Assembly: GCA_029167225.1 (NCBI GenBank)
Contig: JARFNK010000013.1
Span: forward strand, 62,001 to 126,000
Origin: Sphingobium arseniciresistens
Lineage (GTDB): Bacteria > Pseudomonadota > Alphaproteobacteria > Sphingomonadales > Sphingomonadaceae
Direction: 5' to 3'
DNA: 64,000 nt
Each line of letters begins with the position of its first letter. Position 1 is the first letter of the stretch. This document shows, piece by piece, positions 9,544-16,676 of the stretch. The notes beneath the pieces were generated by a model that saw nothing but the letters and a program-made list of their open reading frames with translations, did not search any database and was not told the origin of the DNA. A program made the position numbers and the translations under genes.

Positions 9544-10557
9544 TCAGCTGTAACGATAGGGGTTCTTGTCGATGGTGGTGGTGCCCCGCGTCTGGTTGCA
9601 GAGGAAGACCGTGCCGGTGAAATAGATGCCGGGCTCGGTGATCGTCTGGGCATGGGCGAAGGCCTCGCGCAATTGCTGCACGGTCATTTCCACGGGTGCC
9701 TCTTCGGGCTGGTAGGTCATGCCATAGGCATAGTCCTGCCCGTCCTTGCTGATCTCCACATGGCAGCCCATGACATGCGTCACCGGATGCGTGTCGCAAA
9801 AGTCGATCAGCCGCTTCATGCTGTCGAACCAGGGCTGCCAGAAGCTGATGTAGCAGCGGCCCCGATAGAACATGTCGCCGGTGTAGAGGATCTGGGTGTA
9901 GCTGTCATAATAGGCGAATTCGGAAACGACATGGCCGGGCGAACCCCAGATCAATATGTCGCGCCCGCCCAGGTCGAGCGTTACCCGTTCCTCGGGAAAA
10001 TTGGTCATGCCCCAGAAGCCGACCATCTCTTCATGGGTCAGACCCATATAGCGGGTGTTGGGGCGGTCGGCGAACTGGTTGACCGCGGCATAATGGTCTG
10101 CATGCAGGTGGCTGAATGCGACCAGCAGTTCCAGGCTGGTGGGATCACGGCCATTGCGGCGGCACCAGTCCTCGATCGCGGCGTCCACGACGCCGCGCAG
10201 ATCCCAGTCGTTGCGCAGTTGCACGAACCCCTCGTCGAGCAGCAGCACGCGGTCATTGCCGAAATAGAGCGGGGCGAAGGGCGCCTCGTAGCTATAGGCC
10301 TTGTTCTGCCGCAGGATCGCGGTGTGCGGATTATACCAGTGGACCTGCACGGGCGGGTCGGTGTTGTCCATGCACGAGGACGATCCGCAGATCCATTTCG
10401 CCGGGAAGTTGCCCGTGGCGGGAAGATTGCTCTTGAAATCGATGGGCGCCGGCCGGACGGCGGCCGATGCCGCATCGGCAAGGCCCGTGAGCGCGACGCC
10501 GGAGAGCGGGATGGCCGCGGCTGCGGCGTTGTAGGTCAGGAAGGTGCGACGATCCAT
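9544..10557 (-). CDS. Metallo-beta-lactamase-fold hydrolase, exported, complete metal site
   Basis: This 337-residue protein starts with a Tat-like signal (DRRTFLTYNAAAAAIPLSG...ADAASA). The metal ligands of the fold are present: SHLHADH, then SPGH, TGD and GCHVEI. Such enzymes bind two metals and hydrolyse esters, amides, thioesters or related bonds. The family is too broad to name a substrate. The stop of the paralogous upstream gene lies 17 bases before the start, so the two are probably translated from one message. The paralogue at 10575-11663 lacks the HxHxDH motif. Confidence 0.85.
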   Translation of the reverse strand: MDRRTFLTYNAAAAAIPLSGVALTGLADAASAAVRPAPIDFKSNLPATGNFPAKWICGSSSCMDNTDPPVQVHWYNPHTAILRQNKAYSYEAPFAPLYFGNDRVLLLDEGFVQLRNDWDLRGVVDAAIEDWCRRNGRDPTSLELLVAFSHLHADHYAAVNQFADRPNTRYMGLTHEEMVGFWGMTNFPEERVTLDLGGRDILIWGSPGHVVSEFAYYDSYTQILYTGDMFYRGRCYISFWQPWFDSMKRLIDFCDTHPVTHVMGCHVEISKDGQDYAYGMTYQPEEAPVEMTVQQLREAFAHAQTITEPGIYFTGTVFLCNQTRGTTTIDKNPYRYS

Positions 10558-10574
10558 GGATGCGTTCCTTGTCG

Positions 10575-11663
10575 TCAGAAGGGGCGCGGCGGATTGATAT
10601 TGGGTACGCCCTCGGGCCAGACCTGCGTGCGCTGGTCGGGGCTGACCCCGTTGAAGAGCGCGAAATCGGGCCGGATCAGCATCATGTCCTTGCCCTTGAC
10701 CTCGCGGGCATAGCGCAAGGCCTCGTCGATCAGGGCGGGGACCATCTCAAGCACGCGCTCATAGGGTTTGTAGGTCGCGAAGCGCGGATAATATTTCCCC
10801 GGCACGAACATCATCTCGATATGGCCGCCCAGGATCCATTTCACCGGCCGGCTGGCCGTGAAGCCCTTGAGCCGCTCCAGCGAGGCGACGAAATCCCCGT
10901 CATTGCCGATATTGATCTTGCCGGGGAACAACAGGTCGCCGGTGAAGAGGAAATCGCAATAGGGATCGTAGAAGCTCACGCCATCCTTGTGCGTGCCCGG
11001 CGTCGGGATCACTTCGATCACCCGGTCGCCCAGGTCGATCCTGCCCGTGCCGGAGGGCCAGCTGCTGCCAAGGCTGTAGAAGCGCTTCATCACGTCCAGC
11101 GGCTTGGGGGCGATGGTCGTATCCGGCCGCCCCATGAACTGGACCAGACCCTGGTTCTGCGCGATATCCTCGCCCGAGGTCAGCGCGATCGTCAGCGGCA
11201 CCTTGCTCCGCCCCCGTGCCTGCGCCCAGCGGGTGATGATCGCATCCACCGTTTCGCGCAGCGGATAGTGGCGCGCATCCGCCGTCGCGCCGCTGTCGAT
11301 CAGCAGCGCGCCCTTGTTGCCGAACAGCAGATAGGTGAACGGCGCTTCCCAATGCACGCAGACATTCTGCCGCAGGACGAAGCTGTCTTCATTATACTGC
11401 ACCACCTGCACGCGCGGGTCGCGGTTCTTGGCCGCGACGTTCGAGCCATAGGTCCAGCGGAAGGACAGGCTGCCGGGCGCCGGACCATCGCAGGCATAGT
11501 CATGAACGACCGCGCCCTTGCGATGCAGCGGCACGGCGCTGTCGGTATTGCGGACACCAACGGGATTATAGCCAAGGTCGGGATTGCCGTTGGGATAGGC
11601 GCGCGCCGTTGCCGATTGTGGATTGGCGGACAATGCGGGATTGTGAGCGGAGCCTTGCACCAT
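10575..11663 (-). CDS. Metallo-beta-lactamase-fold protein with degenerate metal site
   Basis: A 362-residue protein clearly related to its downstream neighbour: both share a ..HWEAPF/YEAPFAPLYFGN.. region, a ligand-bearing TPGTH, FTGDLLFPG and GGHIEM. At the HxHxDH position it has TSGEDIAQNQG, so these ligands are all lost while the later His and Asp remain. It may be non-hydrolytic, bind one metal, or form a heteromer with its partner. No signal peptide is seen. ATG 11663 is preferred because GGGAG lies seven bases before it; a longer frame to 11735 has no ribosome site. It is the first gene of the minus-strand operon and is divergent from the ABC transporter genes. Confidence 0.8.
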   Translation of the reverse strand: MVQGSAHNPALSANPQSATARAYPNGNPDLGYNPVGVRNTDSAVPLHRKGAVVHDYACDGPAPGSLSFRWTYGSNVAAKNRDPRVQVVQYNEDSFVLRQNVCVHWEAPFTYLLFGNKGALLIDSGATADARHYPLRETVDAIITRWAQARGRSKVPLTIALTSGEDIAQNQGLVQFMGRPDTTIAPKPLDVMKRFYSLGSSWPSGTGRIDLGDRVIEVIPTPGTHKDGVSFYDPYCDFLFTGDLLFPGKINIGNDGDFVASLERLKGFTASRPVKWILGGHIEMMFVPGKYYPRFATYKPYERVLEMVPALIDEALRYAREVKGKDMMLIRPDFALFNGVSPDQRTQVWPEGVPNINPPRPF

Positions 11664-11787
11664 CAAAATCTCCCAGATCGGCCGGGTGAGGGGCCTAGGA
11701 ACAAATTGCCTGCGATGCATGCCCTCCCGGACCATGCGCCGTGCCGATCGAGCAGGATTTCAGCCAACGCTGCCGCCATAGTATGGA

Positions 11788-11817
11788 TATTACCAAACAT
11801 CGCAATAGTAATAATTG
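11788..11817. promoter_or_regulatory. Operator-like element, copy A (divergent promoter)
   Basis: TATTAC-N14-GTAATAATTG. The hexamers form a perfect inverted repeat. It lies in the 209-base divergent region between the metallo-beta-lactamase operon and the ABC transporter operon, 56 bases before the start of the latter. The 3' decamer is identical to copy B at 14553. NikR-family regulators bind long-spaced AT-rich inverted repeats, which fits the regulator encoded downstream. No guanidine riboswitch consensus was found in this leader. Confidence 0.6.
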
Positions 11818-11872
11818 TACATGGACAACCGTCCGATTTGAGGCAATGCTGCAATGCGAAAGGGGTCGAATC

Positions 11873-12958
11873 ATGCTCAACGGGATTCGTAGCGCGGGAA
11901 GAATGGCACTGATGGCGTGCGCGCTGATGACAGCGTCCTGCTCGCCGTCATCGGACAAGGCGACGGAGCCGCGCACGGAGTTCAGCATTGGATGGTCCAT
12001 CTATGCGGGCTGGATGCCATGGCCCTACGCCCAGCAGGCCGGCATCGTGAAGAAATGGGCCGACAAATATGGCCTGAAGATCAATGTCGTCCAGGTGAAC
12101 GACTATGTGGAATCGGTGAACCAATATACCGCCGGCAAGCTGGACGGCGTAACGGTCGCGAACATGGACGCGCTGACCATTCCCGCCGCCGGGGGCAAGG
12201 ATACCAGCGCGATCATCGTCGGCGACTATTCCAACGGCAATGACGGGATCATGTTGAAGGGCGGTGACACGCTGACCGCCATCAAGGGCCGGCAGGTCTA
12301 TCTCGCCGAGCTTTCGGTTTCTCATTATCTTCTGGCGCGGGGCCTGAGTTCCGTGGGCATGTCGCTGACCGACGTCAAGACGGTGAACACGTCGGACGCG
12401 GACATCGTTGGCGCCTTCGCGACGCCGGAGGTGACGGCCGCCGTTGCCTGGAACCCGCAGCTTTCTGTGATGAAGGCCGCGCCGGGCGCGAAGCAGGTAT
12501 TCAGCTCCGCCGACATTCCCGGCGAGATCCTCGACCTGCTGGTGGTCGACACCGCGACACTGAAGGCGAACCCCAATCTGGGCAAGGCGCTGGCCGGCAT
12601 CTGGTATGAGACGACCGCGCTGATGCAGCGTCAGGATGCGCAAGGAAAGGCTGCCCGCGCGGCGATGGCGAAACTTGCCGGGACCAAGCCGGAACTGTTC
12701 GACAACCAGTTGTCCACCACCTATCTTTATTCCGACCCGAAGGCCGCGGTGGCGGCCACCTCGGCGCCAGCGCTCATCACCACCATGACGCGCGTACGGG
12801 ACTTCAGCTATTCCAAGGGGCTGTTCGGCCAAGGCGCGAAATCCGCCGATGCCGTCGGCATGGCCTTTCCGGGGAACAAGACGCTGGGCGATGCCAGCCA
12901 CGTCACCCTGCGCTTCGACGCCAGCTACATGCAGATGGCTGCCGATGGTAAGCTCTGA
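11873..12958 (+). CDS. ABC transporter substrate-binding lipoprotein of the urea-carboxylase/guanidine type
   Basis: A 361-residue periplasmic binding protein. The N-terminus has a signal with a lipobox-like MTASC, so it is probably anchored in the membrane. The body (IGWSIYAGWMPWPYAQQAGIVKKWADKYGLKINVVQVNDYVESVNQYTAGKLDGV) matches the NMT1/TauA-like binding proteins linked to urea carboxylase genes. In related bacteria these gene sets are now connected with guanidine use. ATG 11873 with GGGG nearby is preferred to an upstream frame to 11741. Permease and ATPase genes follow directly, forming one transporter. Confidence 0.85.
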   Translation: MLNGIRSAGRMALMACALMTASCSPSSDKATEPRTEFSIGWSIYAGWMPWPYAQQAGIVKKWADKYGLKINVVQVNDYVESVNQYTAGKLDGVTVANMDALTIPAAGGKDTSAIIVGDYSNGNDGIMLKGGDTLTAIKGRQVYLAELSVSHYLLARGLSSVGMSLTDVKTVNTSDADIVGAFATPEVTAAVAWNPQLSVMKAAPGAKQVFSSADIPGEILDLLVVDTATLKANPNLGKALAGIWYETTALMQRQDAQGKAARAAMAKLAGTKPELFDNQLSTTYLYSDPKAAVAATSAPALITTMTRVRDFSYSKGLFGQGAKSADAVGMAFPGNKTLGDASHVTLRFDASYMQMAADGKL

Positions 12959-12988
12959 GCGGTTCGGACGGATCGGGGGTAGTTCGAC

Positions 12989-13804
12989 ATGCGCTGGGTA
13001 AACCGACGCATACGGCGGGGCAACAGCATCCTTCTGGGCGCGACCCCGATCCTGCTGTTGGTACTGGTCTATATCGTGGCGGCTGCCGGTCGCCATGCCG
13101 CCAATCCCAATGACAAGATCCTGCCGCTGCCCGGCGCCATGGTCGAGGCGATGTCGACCCTGCTGTTCCAGCCGGATCAGCTTTCCGGGCAGCTGGTCTT
13201 CTGGGCGGACACCATGGCCAGCCTGCAGCGGTTGGGCCTCGGCCTTGGCATATCGACGCTTTCGGCGCTTCTTGTCGGCCTGCTGCTGGGCGTACTGCCG
13301 CCAGTGCGCGCGACCTTCGGCCCGCTGGTGACGGGGATCGCCGTGATACCGCCGATCGCGCTGCTGCCGATATTGTTCATCGCCTTTGGCCTTGGGGAAA
13401 CGGCGAAGGTGGCGCTGATCGTCATCGGCATCGCGCCGTTCATGATCCGGGACATCGCCGCCCATATCGGTGCGCTGCCGCCTGAGCAGATCGCCAAGGC
13501 GCAGACGCTGGGCTCCAGCAGCTGGCAGCTGATGATCAGGGTGGCGCTGCCGCAGGCGATGCCGCGCCTCATCCAGGCGGTGCGCCTATCGCTCGGCCCG
13601 GCCTGGGTGTTCCTGATCTCGGCGGAGGCGATCGCGTCCGATATCGGCCTTGGCTACCGCATCTTCCTCGTCCGTCGCTATCTCTCCATGGACATCATCC
13701 TGCCCTATGTCGCGTGGATCGCGCTGCTGGCGATCATGATGGATGTTCTCCTGACATGGTCCAGCCGCCGCCTGTTCCCCTGGGCACATGGAGCCGGCCA
13801 TTGA
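12989..13804 (+). CDS. ABC transporter permease (TauC/SsuC type)
   Basis: A 271-residue inner-membrane permease with about six transmembrane helices. The cytoplasmic EAA loop that docks the ATPase is clear (PEQIAKAQTLGSSSWQLMIRVALPQAMPRL). It starts 30 bases after the binding-protein gene, with GGGGG about nine bases upstream of the ATG. Its stop overlaps the TTG start of the ATPase gene. Together the three genes encode one importer, most likely for guanidine or a related N-rich cation. Confidence 0.9.
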   Translation: MRWVNRRIRRGNSILLGATPILLLVLVYIVAAAGRHAANPNDKILPLPGAMVEAMSTLLFQPDQLSGQLVFWADTMASLQRLGLGLGISTLSALLVGLLLGVLPPVRATFGPLVTGIAVIPPIALLPILFIAFGLGETAKVALIVIGIAPFMIRDIAAHIGALPPEQIAKAQTLGSSSWQLMIRVALPQAMPRLIQAVRLSLGPAWVFLISAEAIASDIGLGYRIFLVRRYLSMDIILPYVAWIALLAIMMDVLLTWSSRRLFPWAHGAGH

Positions 13805-14583
13805 GCGCGCTGCTGAGTCTTCGCAACATCTGGGTCGAATATGGCGACAAGGTCGTCCTCGAACGGGTGAACCTGGATATCGAGGCGGGCTCCTTCGTCT
13901 CGATCATCGGGCCATCGGGCGCCGGCAAGAGCAGTCTGCTCCGCGTGGTGCTGGGGCAGGAGGTGCCCACCCGCGGTTCGATCCTGCTCGACGACACGCC
14001 GCTCACGCCCGAATGCGGGCCGGATCGCGGCGTGGTGTTCCAGCGCTATTCGGTCTTCCCGCACCTGTCCGTGCTGAAGAACACGATGTTCGGACTGGAA
14101 TGCGCGCAGTCTCCCTTCACCGCGCGGCTTTTCGGCGCACGCCGGCGCGCGGCCATCGCGGAGGCTGAGGAAATGCTCAACGCGGTGGGCCTTGGCGACA
14201 GCCTGCACCTTTACCCTGCGCAGATGTCGGGTGGGATGCAGCAGAGGCTCGCCATCGCGCAGGCGCTCATCAAGCGACCCCGCATCCTGCTTCTGGACGA
14301 GCCCTTCGGTGCGCTCGACCCCGGAATCAAGGCGGACATGCACGCCCTCATCACCCGGCTGTGGAGCGATTATTCGCTGACGGTCATCATGGTCACGCAT
14401 GACATCAGGGAAGCCTTTTCTCTGGGCACGCGCGTTCTGACCCTGGACAAGCGCCGCCGCGATCCGCACGCCCCCCATCGGTTCGGCGCCACGGCGGTCT
14501 ATGATCTGCCGCTAAAAAAACGTGTGCCGGTCTCGACGAATATCGATGAGAGTATTAAACTTGACGATGTTAGTAATAATTGA
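13801..14583 (+). CDS. ABC transporter ATP-binding protein
   Basis: A 260-residue ATPase with Walker A (GPSGAGKSS), Q-loop (VVFQRYS), signature (MSGGMQQRLAIAQAL), Walker B (ILLLDEP) and switch His (MVTHD). Translation probably starts at TTG 13801, which overlaps the permease stop (TTGA) and has GGAG seven bases upstream; no in-frame ATG is suitably placed. The last 14 codons are unusually AT-rich for this genome and contain operator copy B, suggesting that regulatory sequence constrains the C-terminal residues (NIDESIKLDDVSNN). Confidence 0.9.
   Translation: MSALLSLRNIWVEYGDKVVLERVNLDIEAGSFVSIIGPSGAGKSSLLRVVLGQEVPTRGSILLDDTPLTPECGPDRGVVFQRYSVFPHLSVLKNTMFGLECAQSPFTARLFGARRRAAIAEAEEMLNAVGLGDSLHLYPAQMSGGMQQRLAIAQALIKRPRILLLDEPFGALDPGIKADMHALITRLWSDYSLTVIMVTHDIREAFSLGTRVLTLDKRRRDPHAPHRFGATAVYDLPLKKRVPVSTNIDESIKLDDVSNN
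14553..14582. promoter_or_regulatory. Operator-like element, copy B, inside the ATPase gene end
   Basis: TATTAA-N14-GTAATAATTG, ending at the ATPase stop codon and 14 bases before the NikR-like start. The 3' decamer and the spacing are identical to copy A at 11788. It is placed to control an internal promoter for the regulator and the enzyme genes downstream. Confidence 0.55.
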
Positions 14584-14595
14584 GAAGACGGCGTC

Positions 14596-15099
14596 ATGAG
14601 CACCGAACCCACCAGTCTCGCCCGGCTCAGCATGAGCCTTCCTGCAGAACTTTTTCGCCAACTGGACGTGATGGTCGATGAACGGGGCCTGCCGTCCCGG
14701 TCGCAGCTGATCGCCGAGTTGATCCGCCATGCGCTTGCGGAACATGAAGCGCTGACGCGTCCCGAAGACATGCTCGCCGGGACGGTCACGATTGTTTACC
14801 GCGGGGATCGCGGTCGGGTGCGCCAGCAGCTCGCCCAGACCCAGACCGATTATCTTAAGGAAGTCATCTCTTCCCAGCATGTCTTTCTTGAGGATGACCA
14901 GTCGCTCGAAGTGCTGCTGGTGCAGGGGCCGGCCAAGCGGCTGAAGGAACTGTGCGATGCCCTGCGCGGCATTCGCGGCGTGCACCAGTTGCAGCTTGTT
15001 ACGACGACCGCGCTGCTCCCGCCGCTTCACGAGCAGGACGGGTTGGAGAACGTCGTTTCGTCCGACAGGAACCAGACGACCAAGGAAGTCGCGGCATGA
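14596..15099 (+). CDS. NikR-like ribbon-helix-helix regulator lacking most nickel ligands
   Basis: A 167-residue regulator with an N-terminal ribbon-helix-helix DNA-binding domain (about 8-52, LARLSMSLPAELFRQLDVMVDERG...SRSQLIAELIRHAL) and a C-terminal ACT-like NikR domain (about 60-140). Aligning with E. coli NikR, ligands His76, His87, His89 and Cys95 correspond to Thr84, His95, Phe97 and Ser103. Only one of four is kept, so high-affinity nickel sensing is improbable and another ligand is likely. An extra ~30-residue tail follows the fold. GAGAAG precedes the ATG. Its stop overlaps the next start (ATGA). It is the natural candidate to bind the repeated element at 8350, 11788 and 14553. Confidence 0.8.
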   Translation: MSTEPTSLARLSMSLPAELFRQLDVMVDERGLPSRSQLIAELIRHALAEHEALTRPEDMLAGTVTIVYRGDRGRVRQQLAQTQTDYLKEVISSQHVFLEDDQSLEVLLVQGPAKRLKELCDALRGIRGVHQLQLVTTTALLPPLHEQDGLENVVSSDRNQTTKEVAA

Positions 15100-15920
15100 C
15101 GGGGCCTCTCGCCGATCCCATGGCCGCCCGCGACCATGCCCGCGCGATGGCGGGAACGGTGGTGGAAGCGATGCCGCTGCTCCCGCCGGCCGCCGACGAC
15201 CTGCCTGCCGATGTGCCCGCCCAGGACTTGCTCTGGGAGGAAACGATCGCAGCGGGCGGCTATGCTACCCGCCGGCTCGCGCGCGGTTCCCGCCTCCGCC
15301 TGATCGACCTGCAGGGCGACGCTTGTGCCTCCCTGCTACTTTTCAACGCCGAGATGCCGACCGAACGGCTCAATGTCGCCGACACGGTGAAGATCCAGTG
15401 GAACGCCTATCTGGGCGCGGGCAAGCTGCTGCTGTCCGACATGGGCCGCGTGCTCATGAGCATTATCGTGGATGGCGCCGGCAGCCATGATACCTTCTGC
15501 GGAACCTCGAACGCCGCGACCAACGAAGCCAAATATGGTGAAGGCCGCAACAGCGGCACCTTTCCGAACGGGCGCGATCGCCTGCTGCTGGGCGCGGCGA
15601 AGCATGGGCTGGGGCGGCGCGACGTGCATCCATGCGTGAACCTGTTCAAGGGCACCCGGATCGAGGCGGACGGGACGATTACGCCGCTGGTTGGCCCTTA
15701 TGAGGCGGGACGATCGTTGATTCTGCGGGCGGAGATGGACGTGATCGTCATCATCGCCAATTGCCCTCATGTTCTTGATCCGCGTGAGGAATGGACCGTG
15801 ACACCGCTTCGTGTCTCCGCCTGGCGCGGACCTGTCACGCCCGTTGATGATGCGGTCCGTACCGCGACGCCGGAAGGGCTGCGCGCCTTCCTGAATGTCG
15901 AAGACTATTTCCGTCGCTAG
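15096..15920 (+). CDS. DUF1989 urea-carboxylase-associated protein (probable carboxyguanidine deiminase subunit)
   Basis: A 274-residue DUF1989 protein. Family marks include HDTFCGTSNAATN, HPCVNLFKGT and the closing AEMDVIVIIANCPHVLDP; the Cys and His residues are likely metal ligands. In guanidine-degrading bacteria the two DUF1989 proteins form carboxyguanidine deiminase, which turns carboxyguanidine into allophanate and ammonia. The gene starts inside the stop of the regulator gene (ATGA), and the second DUF1989 gene follows after 120 bases. The N-terminal ~60 residues extend beyond the shorter partner. Which subunit (CgdA or CgdB) it is cannot be settled by eye. Confidence 0.82.
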   Translation: MTGPLADPMAARDHARAMAGTVVEAMPLLPPAADDLPADVPAQDLLWEETIAAGGYATRRLARGSRLRLIDLQGDACASLLLFNAEMPTERLNVADTVKIQWNAYLGAGKLLLSDMGRVLMSIIVDGAGSHDTFCGTSNAATNEAKYGEGRNSGTFPNGRDRLLLGAAKHGLGRRDVHPCVNLFKGTRIEADGTITPLVGPYEAGRSLILRAEMDVIVIIANCPHVLDPREEWTVTPLRVSAWRGPVTPVDDAVRTATPEGLRAFLNVEDYFRR

Positions 15921-16040
15921 GGCAGGCTCCGATCCGACCGCATTGGCTCGGCTGCTCCAGCTTTTTCGATTTTACGCGCCTTCCAGGTCAGCAGATGATG
16001 TCGCCTGTTTGGAACGCGCTCTAGGCAGAAAGAGGCCGAA

Positions 16041-16676
16041 ATGACCATCGACCCGCATATCTCGGGCCTTTCCGGCACTGTCGTTCATGACGAGATCGTG
16101 CCCGCGCGCGCGCCATGGCTGCATCACATAGCCGCTGGCCAGACGCTTCGCATCGTCGACCTTGAGGGCAATCAGGCCGTGGATTTTCTCCTCTACTCCG
16201 CCGCCGACGATGCCGAGCGGTACAGCGCGCAGGACACCGTATCGGCGCAGGGCAATCTGTTCCTGCGCAATGGCACCGTGCTGCGATCGAACGAGGGCCG
16301 CCCGATGATGACCATCGCGGCCACATCCGTCGAATATCATGACACCATCGGGGGCGCATGCTCCTGCGAGTCCAACACGCTGCGCTATGGCCACCACACC
16401 AAGTCACAGCATGCCTGCGTGGAGAATTTCCTCGAGGCGAACCTGACCGAGGGTCGCAACAAGCGGGACATCGTCTCCAACATCAACTTCTTCATGAACG
16501 TGCCGGTCGAGGCTGACGGATCGCTGGGTATCGTGGACGGTATTTCCGCGCCCGGGCTGACGGTTGACCTGCACGCCGAGATGGACGTCATCGTCGTCGT
16601 GTCCAATTGCCCTCAGATCAACAATCCCTGCAACGCCTTCAACCCGACGCCCGTTCGGATGATCGTCTCGGCATGA
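16041..16676 (+). CDS. DUF1989 urea-carboxylase-associated protein, second subunit
   Basis: A 211-residue DUF1989 protein paralogous to its neighbour. It has IVDLEGNQAVDFLLY, HDTIGGACSCESNTLRYG, HACVENFLEANL and AEMDVIVVVSNCPQINNPCN. The CSCESN and HACVENF segments carry the conserved Cys/His/Glu set expected at a metal site. With the preceding protein it should form the heteromeric carboxyguanidine deiminase. AGAGG lies before the ATG. Its stop overlaps the start of the carboxylase gene (ATGA), showing tight translational coupling. Confidence 0.85.
   Translation: MTIDPHISGLSGTVVHDEIVPARAPWLHHIAAGQTLRIVDLEGNQAVDFLLYSAADDAERYSAQDTVSAQGNLFLRNGTVLRSNEGRPMMTIAATSVEYHDTIGGACSCESNTLRYGHHTKSQHACVENFLEANLTEGRNKRDIVSNINFFMNVPVEADGSLGIVDGISAPGLTVDLHAEMDVIVVVSNCPQINNPCNAFNPTPVRMIVSA

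Noticed and set aside
11664-11872. Possible guanidine-I (ykkC) riboswitch in the ABC transporter leader
   Set aside because: CCTAGGAAC near 11695 hints at one consensus block, but the CTGGTCCGAGAG-like and ACGGC blocks were not found in order. A covariance model would be decisive.
14596-15099. True nickel regulator NikR
   Set aside because: Three of four nickel ligands are replaced and no nickel transport or nickel enzyme gene is present.
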